Part shown: positions 7,601 to 16,417 of the stretch, one piece after another
How the letters are laid out: every line of letters starts with the position of its first letter
Numbering within the stretch: the stretch's first letter is position 1
Assembly (NCBI GenBank): GCA_026770575.1
Contig: MU657879.1
Coordinates: forward strand, 2,605-19,105
DNA: 16,501 nucleotides
Reading direction: 5' to 3'
From: Pelagophyceae sp. CCMP2097
Lineage: Eukaryota; Sar; Pelagophyceae
Program-made: the position numbers and the translations under genes
The notes under the pieces: generated by a model
Seen by the model: only the letters and a program-made list of their open reading frames with translations
What the model was told of the DNA's origin: nothing
Databases searched by the model: none

Positions 7601-10600
7601 CGATGAAGCGTCTCTCGCAAAAGGCCACCCAGGCGCCTCTCGGGCGTGTACGGACCTGTCCGATGACGAGGGCGTTGACGGACATGCCGAGGGCGATGCA
7701 GACGAAGACGTACAGGGTCTCGAAGCACGTCTTCGGCTGCACGTCCCCAATCACGACGACGACGAGCGTCGGCAGCGCCCAGTTGAAGGCGCGCAGGTAC
7801 TGCTCGCCCGTGGACCGCGCGCCGTAGAACGGCGACTGCAGCGGCAGGTGGTGGTTCACGATCTGGCCGCGGATCCACGTGCAACGCCACCGCGTCTCCA
7901 CGGGAGGCAGGTCGCGCTCGCGAGTCAGCGACACCGACGGGCCGCGCGCGATGAGGTAGAAGAGGCACGCCGCCCAGTGCGAGACGAGGAGCTAGACATG
8001 ACGCTCCGGCGAGAGAAAGGTTCGGGGGGGGGGCACACCTCTGCGGTCCTCTGCCGCAAAGGAAACGCCTCGGCACAAGAATCGACGCGGGCGCGGACGA
8101 CGACGCCGAGGAGCTGGATGAGCGACACGGCCCGCGCGCCGAGGTACTGCTGCTCCATGTAGTCGATGAGCGGCCGCGCCGTATCCATGTACTGCGCCAG
8201 CCGGACGACGCGGAGCACCTTTGGGAGCCTCGACAGCGCCAGCGCGAAGAGCTGCCACCGCCGCGGGCACGCCAGCGCGAAGAAGTCAAAGGGTACGCAG
8301 ATGAAGACGTCAAAGGCGAGTTGGCCGCTGACGCGGCGCAGGTGGCAAATGGCGTACGGGTCGCGGATCAGCCGCCCTAGCGACGCGCGGTCTTCCGACT
8401 CTTTCGGTTCGGCGATCTCTTGCGACTGCGCGGGGTCGCTGGCTCTGCGCTGTACGATTCCCGGAGCGCTTTTCGATGCCCGGCGCTCGCTTTCGGGCGC
8501 TCACCGTCGTGCACGATGCCGAAGACGAACGCGGCGAGGAGCCCGTCGAGGACCGAGACGGCGTCGAGAAACCAGTCGAGCGAGTAGTAAAAGAGGTCGC
8601 GCGTAACAAAGGCGAGGTGGAGCGGCGCGGCAGCGAACTGAAAGAGCATCACCCAGACCATGAGCCCGGCCCAGGCCACCTGCCCCCCGGCCTCGGGGTT
8701 GCCGAAGACGCGATAGAGCCACTCCGCCAGACGCCGCTGCCACCGCGCCGCCTTTTGCGACCGCGGCCGGCGCAGCGATGCCTCGCCGCCGCCAGAGTAG
8801 CGCCGGTGGCCGCCCGAGGGCGCGTCGTTGGCCCGGGGCTGCGCCGACGGCACGACGGACGCGTCGACGGACGGCGCGACGGACGCGTCGATGGACGGGG
8901 GGACGGACGCGCCGTACGCGGTAAAGTCGAGCAGGTGCCGCGCCGCGGGGCGCCGCGGCGCCTCGGCCTGGACGGGCACCACGAAGCCGCGCAAGCGGCG
9001 CACCGTCGAGAGCAGGTCCGGCGACAGGGCCAGCGCGCGCGTCTCCTCGTCTTCCAGCGGCACGAGCGCCATGTCGTCGGGCGTGATGCGGACCTTTGCC
9101 GCAAACGCGCCGCAAAAGTACGCCTCGGCCAGCGTCTCGAGCGTCGCCTCGAGCTTGCCGCGCTCCAGGGCGCAGTAGTCGTGCAGCTCGCCGCGCACGA
9201 CGTCGGCCGACGACGGGAAGCCGCGGAGGACATCGAAATACGCCTCGCGCGTCAGCTCAAAGCAGTCGGCGTACGTCTTGGCCACGCAGGAGAACCGCGG
9301 CTCGCACTGCGCCGACTGCGCTGCGTCGTCGTCGACGCCGCGGTGCGCCGCCTGCGCGCGCTGCGCGATGCGCTGCCGCATCGCCGCGTCCGGCTCGACA
9401 AAGCCGTGCGACCCGCCCGAGCCGCGGCGATGCAGCATTTTCTGCGGCGGCGGCGCCACGGCGACGGGCGCGGCGGCCTTCCTGCGGTCCAGCAGGCACT
9501 CGGCGCCGAAGAAGTCGCCCGTGTGCCGCGCCGTCACGGGCCGGCAGAGCCCCACGGGCACCGCCTCGCGCGCGACGCCGCGCGCCACCGCCCCCCCCCC
9601 AACCTTGGCCCGGCGCGGCAGCCGCGAGGGCAGCCGCGCGATCTTGGCGATGCGGCGCGACGCCATGCGCTTGAGCCCTGCGCCCCTCCCCTTTGCGTCG
9701 CCCGCGTCCCGCCGCAGCGGCGACGGGCGCAGCACCGCGTCGCCGTCGGCGCCGGCGCCCGAGGCGCCGGGCGGCCGCGGGATCGAGCCGTGCGCGCGCG
9801 CGACAGCAGGCGGTTGGCGTGCTGCGCCTCTGCGAGGAGCCGCTCCACAATCGACGCGCTGCGCTGGTCGTTTAGCGCCGACTGCGGCGTCAGCGACGCG
9901 GGCGCAGCCGCCGCCCGCGGCGACGCCGGCGCGACGCCGACGGTCGCGTCGCCGAGGCCGGCCCGCGACGAGGCGATCGACGACGGCGTGGAGCCGCCGG
10001 AGACCATCTTGCGGAACGGGGCCAGCAGCCGCGCCGAGAGCAGGAGCGGCGGCGCGTCCGAGTCCGCCGACCCGCGCCGACCCGCGTCGTCTAAGAGCCG
10101 CAACGACAAGCCGAGCCGCGACGCCGGCAGTAGCCGCGGCGTCGCCGCCGCGGCGTCGCCCGGCAGCGCGGCGGCCAGAGCGGCGCGTCGGCCGGACGGC
10201 GGAGCCGCGTCGCCGCCGGCCGCCAGCTGCTGCGCTTCCGCAGCCGCGTCGCCGCCGGCCGCCAGCCGCTGCGCTACAGCAGCCGCGTCGCCGGCGGGCG
10301 CCAGCTGCTGCGCTTCGGCTTCATCCAGCACCGCCGACGACGACCGCCGCCGGAGCATCTGGCCCAGGGGCAGCGAGAAGCGCCGCAGTTGCACCAGGTC
10401 GCTGCGCCGCGCCTCGGGTGCCGGCAACCGCCGCGGCGACACCTCGGGCGGCGCCGCAGGGTCGTCTGCCGCGGCCGCCGCGGCCGCCGCTCCCGCCGCG
10501 AGCGCGCCCGCCGCCGCCCGCGGGTTCGCCGACCGTGGGCGTCTGCTGCCGCCGGGCGCGCCGCCGGCGTCGCTCCCGTGGTCGCTGCCGAAGCCTTCTT

Positions 10601-13600
10601 CGGACGTTGGCGCGTCGGGCGCCCCGTCGGACGCCGCCGTCGACGACTCGGTGTAAAACGAGTCGCCGTGGTCGAAGGCGGAAGCGTTGTCGTCGTCGTC
10701 GGAGACGGAGTCCTCGAAGACAGAGCCCCCAAAGCCTTGCGAGCCCTCGTCGAAGTAGTCCACCGACTCGTCGCCGTTGTCGTTCGGCGCCTCCTTTTCT
10801 CCAGGCAGCCTCGGCGTCGGCGCCGCCGCGCACGCCGCCGCCGCCGCCGCGCGCAGAGCGTCGGCCGACGCGCGCGTGCCGCCCCGCGCGTCGTCGCGGC
10901 CGTCGCCGCGGGGCGCGTCGACGCGCTGCTCGTTTCCTGGTCGACGCGTGGCGCCGCGGCGGCCGGAGAAGGTGTCCCTGCGGCGCAGGAGGGCGGCGGA
11001 GAGGCGCGCGGGACCCCTGTCGAAGGACTTCCGGCCCTGGTCGAAGGACCGGCGGAGCATGTCGGCGCCGGCCTTGAGGCGGCCGCGGTTCGCGGTGAGG
11101 AGGCGACGGTCGGACCGCGCCTTGTCGAGGTAGCGCATGGCCTCCTTGGCGTAGGCCTTTTGCGGGTCGACGTCGCCGGAGAGCGAGAAGAATGTGTTTA
11201 TCGCGCGCCGCAACGCCAGCGCCGCCGGCGCGGATCCGCGCGCGGCGCGCAGCACCGACGCGCGTGAGACGCGGCCGGGCCCCGCGGCGACGAGGCGCAG
11301 CAGGTCGTCGACGGGCGGCCGCCTCGAGTCGGCGTCGAACGCGGCTTCGCGCCCGCCGGCCCGGCCGCCGGGCGCGCGTGCCTGGCGCCGCGAAAAGTGG
11401 AAGTCGAGGACCTCGTTGAACCGCCGCGACCCGCCACGCGGCACGGCGACGACGGCGGCGAGTGCGCTGGCCACGTCGGCCGTGTCCGCACCGGCCGCGT
11501 ACGACGACACGCCCGCGCCACCGCCGCCCTCGACGAGCTTGGCGGTGGCGCGCCGCCGCCGCCGCGCGTACCAGCTGCGGCGGCGCCGCGCGCGCGACGG
11601 GCCCTCGCCGTCGTCGCCGTCGTCGTCGGCCTCGTCCCAGGGCTCGTCGTCGGACTCGGCGGCGTCGTCATCGCCGGCGTCGTCGTCCTTGCCGCCGTCG
11701 TCGCCGTCGGCGTTTGCGGCCGCGGCGGCGACGAGCCGCTTGGCACGGATGGTGACCAAGATTTGCTCCAGCTGCCCCAGCAGATCGGAGCGCAGCGCCT
11801 CGAGCGCGGACAGGCCAGCCTTGGCCGCGAACTGGTCGACGTCGCCGCGCTCGATGAAGAAGAGCGAGAGCCGCGAGAGGCCGCCCTCGGCGAGGACGAC
11901 GTCCCACGGCAAAAAGACGCGCGGCTCGAGGCGCGAGACGAGCTCCTGGCGCGAGACGTCCTCGACGCCGGCGCGTACGGCGAAGAAGGGCGCGTTGCCA
12001 AAAGCAGGGCCGACGGCCTTTGTCAGCGCGCGGCGACGGAGCGGCTTGGGCACCTCGGCCAGCACCGTCTGCTCGTCGGCGCCCTGCTGCCGCGTCCAGA
12101 TATAGTTGTGATACTGCACCAGAGCGCGCTGCAGCTGCAGGTCCAGCTTGGACCGCTGCATCGACTGGCGCAGCTCAAAGAACTTGGTCCGGGACTCGCG
12201 CACCAACTTGCCCAAGTCGCCGATCAGCGCCGCGAGGCCGCCGACGACCGAGGGCAGCAGCAGGCCGCCGAAGAGGATGATGACCGACGCGTACCACGTC
12301 TCCACCAAATTCTCAGAGTGCGGCTTAATGTCCCCGTAGCCCACCGTCGACATGGCCACGATCGCAAAGTACACCCCCCGCAAGTACGTGCCTAGCCGAC
12401 GCGCTCAAGGCCCGCCTCGCAAGCACGGCGAGAGGCGACCCCTCCCGGCATGCCTCGACGAGGCCTCTCGCGCTCATTCCGGGTCGCCGGTCGGCTCCCC
12501 CGACGCGGCGGCGCGCAGTACGGGATCGACGCCACGGACGCGCAGCCGCCCCAATTCGTGCGCCGCTGGTACTGCGCCATCGTCGCCGCGCGCGAAAACT
12601 GCGACGTGTTGCCAGAGAAACCGGGCACGCGCGAGGCGTTGAACCTAGCGACGGCGGTCCAGACTCAACAAAGACGAAGAGGCCCTCTGCGGCACCCCCC
12701 AGGGCGTGACGGCGGCCGGCACGGTCGGGCCCCGGACGGCCGCCTCTGAGCATGTCGGAACCTCTGCGGCGCCGCCTCGTGTCGTCAACCCGGCGATGCC
12801 AGTGGTCGCACGGTCCTCCGCCGCACGGCCTTCCCACGCGTCGCTCCGGTCCCGGTTTCCCGATTGTGGAACCTTGCGACGCGGCCTCCGCGCGAGCGGT
12901 CGATGAGGATCCAGCTCAGGTCCGTGCGCCCCGAGCTGTAGGCGGCGGCGCGCGCGGCGAGGATCCAGCCGCAGCCGACGTAGTGGCAGCCGATGACGAT
13001 GGCCGCGTTGACCTTGATGATCTGCTGCATTTGCCTGGAGACGATGGTGACGTGCGCGGCGACGAGGTCCATCTGCGGCACGAGGCGGACAAAGACGAGC
13101 GGGAGCTTCAAGAGCCGGAGCAGGACGGAGAAGGACAACGCCTTGAATGGCCCCGAACTGATGAGGCTGAGGAGGTCCCATGGCAGGATGCTCGCCGCCT
13201 CGAGGAGGAAGAGCGGCTGCGCCAAGAGCAGCCTCCGCAGCAGGTCGCCGCGCACGACGAGGACGCCCTTGTCCTCCACGGCGAGGACCGTGGCGCGGAG
13301 GATCAGGTCGAGCATAAAGCCGCCGTCGGCGACGTAGCCGACGACGAAGGTGACTTCTTTCGCCGTCCAGTGCCCGTCAAACTTGAAAGTCTGCGAGTAC
13401 ACCGTCTTGATCTGCAGCGGGATGACGAAGACGAAGAAGAAGAGGCCGCCGAGCTTGACCGCCTCCAGCAGGCGCCGCGACCGCGCGCCGGGCAGGAGCC
13501 ACCGCTCCGCGGCCGCATCGCCGTCGGCGGGTGCGTCGGACGCGTCGTCGTCAAAGTCGAGCGCGGCGAACGCGGCCTCCGTCTCTGCCGTCATCGGCTC

Positions 13601-16012
13601 GATCTGCTCCGTGGCGCCGAGGAACGTCGTGAGGCGGCGTCGTCGCTGCTCGACCTTGCGCAGGAGGTGCTGCGCGAGGTTCGCCGCAGAGAGCGACTTT
13701 TCGCAGCGCTGCGCGGTGCCGCCGACGCCGCCGGCGTGGAGCACGGCGGAGAGGGTCGCGCGGCCGACGCCCGACGGCGTCGCGGCGTCGAACATGCGCT
13801 GCACCTGCTGCGGCGAGCACTGCTCGCGGCAGACTTTCAGAAACGCGCGGCGGTGGAGCCAAAACGCGCCGCAGTACGAGTGCGCCTGGACGAGCACCTT
13901 GCTTTGCTGCACGCGAAAGAGAGCCAGGACGCCGAAGGACTCGCCCCGGCGGAGGCGCACGTGCGCCGGCGGCGGCGGTGGCGGCGGCGGGAAGCGCATC
14001 TGGTGCTTCGCCTGCGGCGAAGTCCCGCCCGGCGACGCTTTCTGCACGACGACCGGGGCGACGCGGTCCTCAGCGCGGCCCCGCGTCGAGTCGCGGCCTC
14101 GAACCGAGTCGTCGAGGCCCACGGCGGGCCGCGAGCGGACGTCAACGTCGCCCGCGGCCACGATAATAGCGCCGATCATGCGTTCGCCGGGCCGCACGAT
14201 GTCGTCCTGCGGCGCGAACTGCGCCGCCCTGAGATGCATGGCCAGCGCGTTGACGACGGCGTCGGCCGCGAGGCCGTCGGCGAGGCAGGGCAGCCTCCTC
14301 AACAACCCGGCGACCTGGACCTGGAGCACGCGCTGCCGCAGGCACCGCGGCAGCTCGGCCATGAACCGCGCCTCGTCGAAGCCCTGGTTCGAATTCCACT
14401 GGTGCTCCACGAAGCCGAGCATGCGGTGCGAGACGTCCTCGGGCAGGTTGCGGTAGACGACGTAGCGCCGCAGCGTCTCCAGCTTCGAGTCGTGCTCCAC
14501 GCGCCGCGCGTTGGCGCGCATCACCAGCAGCGTCAGGTTGGCGATGGCCATGCACGAAATGGCCATGCCAAAGTACATTGTCAAGATGCACGTCACCGTC
14601 TCGAACCGAGTAATCGGGCAAATGTCCCCAAAGCCAACCGTCACCATTGTCTCCAGCGCCCAGTACAAGCTCCGCGCGTAGCGGTGGCCCACGGTCCGCG
14701 TGTAGAGCAGCGAGCCGTCGTCGTTCAGCGACCAGAGGCCGTCCACGGCGCCCCACGTCGAGTCGACGCGCTGCCGCGTGAACCGCCGCGGGGGCAGCGC
14801 GTCGAGCCGCGACACGAGGTAGAACATGCAACCGGCCCAGTGCGCGCCAATCGCCTAGCGCGCCGCGGCGTCGGACGGCGCCCCGCAGCCCACGGGCGCC
14901 GAGCCGCGACGACGGGCGCCGAGCGCCTCGCACGCCCCCCTTGGCCTCCTCTGGCGGCGATGAGACGACGGCGCTCGAGGCACGCCCTCTTCGGCGCTCG
15001 CGCGGGGCCCTCTGCGGCCGCTCTCGTGCGCGTCAGCGGCGGCGTCCGACGCCGCTTTTGGCACCATGACGAGGAACATGAGCCACATGCGGAGCGGGCC
15101 GACGCCGATGTTACCAGAGTCCTCGATGATCGCGAAGACGACGCGGCCATACTGCGGCGCGTCGATGAGGCGGAGCAGGCGGTTGAGCTTGTACGGGGCC
15201 AGGCTGCGCCGAGCGTGCACGTGGCCCAGCTTCTGGTCCGAGTTGTGGTAGGCCAGCAGCTCCAGCGGCGCCGACGCCGCGAGGTTGAAAAGGCCCCTGC
15301 GCACCGTGCGCAGCAACTGCCACTTGCGCGCAAACTTGCGGAAGCGCCGCCAGCCGCGCCGAAAGGCGCCGACGCCGCGCACCTCGCGGAACTTGATCCT
15401 ACGACACCGCGGGTGAGCCGCGCGGGCCGGACGCCGCCACAGGGCGCGTCGGGGAAGTGCCGCCGCAGGCCGACGAGACGCACTCTTCGACCACGGGCGC
15501 GCGCTTCGGCAGCCGCGCCTGCACGTGCTCGGGCAGCACGAGCACGTCGGCGTCGAGCAGGTTCGGGTCCTGTATGACCCAGCGCCTGCAAGGCGGCGTT
15601 TCCGCGAACGTCCGCGGCCGCGCGGCCCGCAAAAGTCGGCCAGAGGCCGCGTAGCGCGGTCCGCTTCGTTTCCCGGATGACCGCGCGGTCCCTTTCGACG
15701 GCGCGCCCCGCGCGTCGCCGCCCCCGCTCGCCTCTGGGCGCGCCCTCGGAGGAGGGTTGTCGGGCGGAAACGAGCCGCGCGCGGCCCCCTCCTCCGACGC
15801 GCTCTGCCGCGGCGCCGTCTCTGGCTTTGGGCGCCGGGCGCCGCGGCGCACACGAGGAAGAAGATGTCGAAGAAGTAGTCGATGATCCACCACCACGAGT
15901 ACTTGTACTCAAAGCCAAAGCCCTCGAGGAACGCGATGCGGAAGGGCACGCTCCAGGCGATGTAGAGCACGGCCAGGCACGTCGGCAGCACCTCGAGCAG
16001 CAGGCCCCGCAT
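4610..16012 (-). CDS. Four-repeat cyclic-nucleotide-gated-type cation channel (CNGK-like), ~3,260 aa, 13 exons
   Basis: Exons on the minus strand: 16012-15852, 15585-15484, 15398-15065, 14854-12873, 12644-12505, 12391-8505, 8376-8099, 7991-7656, 7573-7147, 6967-5961, 5847-5801, 5742-5131, 5081-4610. Every intron has a GT donor and a TAG or CAG acceptor. Phases agree at all 12 joins, and splicing rebuilds conserved helices such as NHWFACIW-FVLHRY (S5 of repeat 4). Four repeats follow each other, each with S1-S6, pore loop, C-linker and CNBD. The product should be a plasma- or organelle-membrane cation channel with the four pore domains in one chain. Sea urchin CNGK has this layout and is a K+ channel gated by cGMP. 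Voltage-sensor S4 helices keep basic residues in all repeats (RLNRLLRLARL in repeat 4). The first ATG lies at the start of S1, so the cytosolic N-terminus is very short or an upstream exon is missed. Exon 6 needs a two-base correction at 9792-9802. The C-terminus is a Pro/Thr-rich tail with PRTP units. Alternatives such as separate adjacent genes are disfavoured because splice phases connect all repeats and no start or stop separates them. Confidence 0.85.
4795..6460 (-). other. Channel repeat 4: filter STGFG, CNBD with FGD
   Basis: S1 is IFALYLATSVPYAAAF. S2 is a very typical FDYACDAFFICSVLVRYYV. S3 is WFVLDVLSALPIEAC and S4 is LALRLNRLLRLARL. S5 (VCVAYLLCNHWFACIW) is encoded by the 47-nt exon 5847-5801. 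The pore reads ITTISSTGFGDIMP, with filter STGFG at 5570-5556. S6 is WELLVIISGALLFASLVGAF. The CNBD has GFEVYFIYTGRCD, then EHFGDECL (FGE changed to FGD, 4942-4934) and VRYETV with the Arg retained. The region resembles HCN/EAG/CNG channels more than the other repeats do. Confidence 0.85.
5848..5960 (-). repeat. Intron with short tandem repeat and alternative donors
   Basis: Intron between S4 and S5 of repeat 4. It contains two adjacent 13-bp copies of cggcgggatgcc plus a or g (5885-5897 and 5898-5910, plus strand). Donor GTCCCG at 5960 gives an S4-S5 spacing like that of repeat 2. An alternative in-phase donor GTCTGC lies at 5948, and the same GTCTGCG heptamer starts the next exon at 5847. 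Confidence 0.55.
6800..8700 (-). other. Channel repeat 3: aberrant filter VVVIG, best-preserved CNBD
   Basis: S1 is AGLMVWVMLFQFAAAPL and S2 is WFLDAVSVLDGLLAAFVFG. S3 is GQLAFDVFICVPFDFFAL and S4 is ALSRLPKVLRVVRLAQYM. S5 is LLVSHWAACLFYLI. The pore helix FNWALPTL leads into VVVIGD at 7760-7743 where K+ channels have TVGYGD. S6 is TLYVFVCIALGMSVNALVIG. The CNBD has DVVVQFGDRGDAMHFLLTG, then, across an intron (6968-7146), SVTVL-GENNTTVYATL and an intact cassette: FFGEGALF (FGE at 6920-6912) and NVRRMAT (RR at 6890-6885). Met replaces the Thr linked to cGMP preference. Confidence 0.8.
9792..9802. other. CG dinucleotide tract where the channel frame breaks
   Basis: The plus strand carries an 11-base alternating GC run. 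Upstream on the minus strand the frame encodes VERLLAEAQHANRLLSR. Downstream the coding-like frame (SIPRPPGASG, then the intact FGA cassette and repeat 3) is shifted. Removing one CG unit joins the two frames. No GT/AG pair fits as an intron. Confidence 0.6.
10212..10327 (-). repeat. 39-bp in-frame tandem repeat (about 3 copies)
   Basis: Units begin at 10212, 10251 and 10290 on the plus strand. On the minus strand they encode a 13-residue unit of the form AxAQQLAAGGDAA, where the second copy reads VAQRLAAGGD and the third is partial and diverged. The length is a multiple of three, so copy-number change would not break the frame. Confidence 0.8.
13810..16012 (-). other. Channel repeat 1: filter TVGFG, degenerate CNBD
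   Basis: S1 is LAVLYIAWSVPFRIAFL and S2 is WWWIIDYFFDIFFLV. S3 ends ASAPLELL, with Asn where other repeats carry an acidic residue. S4 is KLNRLLRLIDAPQYGRVV. S5 is split by the intron at 14855-15064 and rejoins as WLMFLVM-AIGAHWAGCMFY. The filter TVGFGD is encoded at 14641-14624. S6 is ILTMYFGMAISCMAIANL. In the CNBD phosphate cassette, FGE is replaced by FGV (13936-13928), and the Arg-Thr pair aligned with HCN2 becomes Ser-Lys (QQSKVLV). A loop of about 50 residues with a poly-Pro run (near 13969-13992) is inserted before the cassette. Nucleotide binding is unlikely here. Confidence 0.8.
14855..15064 (-). mobile_element. Intron with near-terminal inverted repeats (introner-like)
   Basis: The 210-nt intron in S5 of repeat 1 (donor GTGCCA, acceptor CGCTAG) carries 18-bp arms at 15055-15038 and 14865-14882 that are inverted copies with one mismatch (gcggcgtcggacgccgcc against gcggcgtcggacggcgcc). 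They lie 9 and 10 nt inside the two splice sites. Inverted-repeat ends just inside an intron are the structure reported for introner elements of some algae. There is no clear target-site duplication here, so the mobile origin is inferred. Confidence 0.5.
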
Positions 16013-16417
16013 GGCACCGGCCGCCCCCACGAGCCGCCAGAGGCACAAGCCTCCGCCCAACCGGCCGATGAACCAAGAGTCACGGTGGCCCTTTAAAGGG
16101 GGGCGTTTTTTTAAGAATAATGTCGGCAGTTGCAGCAACCCAGGGCCTTCCGCTATTGCGCGCCACTGGGGGCCCCTCCGAGCGTGCTAGGGGGCTTATA
16201 GGGCGGGTCTGGGGCTGGGCTGGGCCCTGCCAAAGCGGCTGCGTCTCCGGCGCCCAACTTGGGGCTGCAGAGGACGCGGGGTGGTGCACTTTGGAAAAAG
16301 TGCTGATCGCGGCGCCGCGGATGGTCTGGACTCGCCGGTTTGAGCGCAGGCTTGCCCCCGGGCATCGTCTCCCCAACGGCAACGAACAAACTTGTTACGA
16401 GAGGTGAGATTGACCGG
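16013..16417 (-). promoter_or_regulatory. Upstream region of the channel gene
   Basis: This 405-nt stretch lies between the stop of the neighbouring minus-strand gene and the first ATG of the channel. The channel frame stays open upstream to about 16138 but has no ATG there, so part may be 5' UTR or an upstream exon. On the minus strand an A-rich run (CTTAAAAAAACG, about 16104-16115) and TTTAAAG near 16092-16098 stand out in otherwise GC-rich DNA and could be core promoter elements. Nothing else was recognised. Confidence 0.35.

Larger units (their letters stand above)
9525..11830 (-). other. ~770-residue low-complexity insertion inside CNBD2
   Basis: Between the early beta strands of CNBD2 and its phosphate cassette the open frame continues through about 2.3 kb. 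It encodes acidic runs (an Asp/Glu cluster near 11585-11720), basic clusters (RARRRRSWYARRRRR), Ala-rich stretches, Ser/Asp tracts (for example DSVSDDDDNASAF) and a 13-residue tandem repeat. No known domain was recognised. The frame is kept for 2 kb and codon third positions stay GC-rich, so I read it as coding, not a retained intron. It could instead hide an unrecognised intron. Confidence 0.6.
9200..13470 (-). other. Channel repeat 2: filter TVGYG, CNBD split by a large insertion
   Basis: S1 is GGLFFFVFVIPLQI, S2 is VVGYVADGGFMLDLILRA, S3 is FLLEAASILPWDLLSLI and S4 is VLLRLLKLPLVFVRLV. S5 is IKVNAAIVIGCHYVGCGWIL. A 140-nt exon (12644-12505) encodes the extracellular turret with four Cys. 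The filter is canonical STVGYGDIKP at 12350-12321. S6 is VIILFGGLLLPSVVGGL. The CNBD begins FLPWDVVLAEGG...LSLFFIERGDV near 11920-11830, is then interrupted by about 770 residues, and resumes near 9525 with DFFGAECLL (FGE changed to FGA). After a second, smaller insertion comes EPRFSCVAK with the Arg retained (9295-9300). Confidence 0.75.

Noticed and set aside
7743..7766. Idea that the VVVIG filter results from a local frameshift
   Set aside because: The pore helix before it and Asp, Pro and S6 after it are all in the same frame, so the change is by substitution or triplet slippage, not a frameshift within the exon.
8476..10656. 726-codon open frame on the plus strand
   Set aside because: It lies antisense to the channel coding exon. 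GC-rich codon bias on one strand leaves few stops on the other, and the translation is Arg/Ala-rich with no domain.
12752..15577. 941-codon open frame on the plus strand
   Set aside because: It is antisense to channel repeats 1 and 2 and crosses several of their introns and exons. The composition is highly charged with no recognisable domain, while the minus strand holds clear S1-S6 and CNBD motifs.
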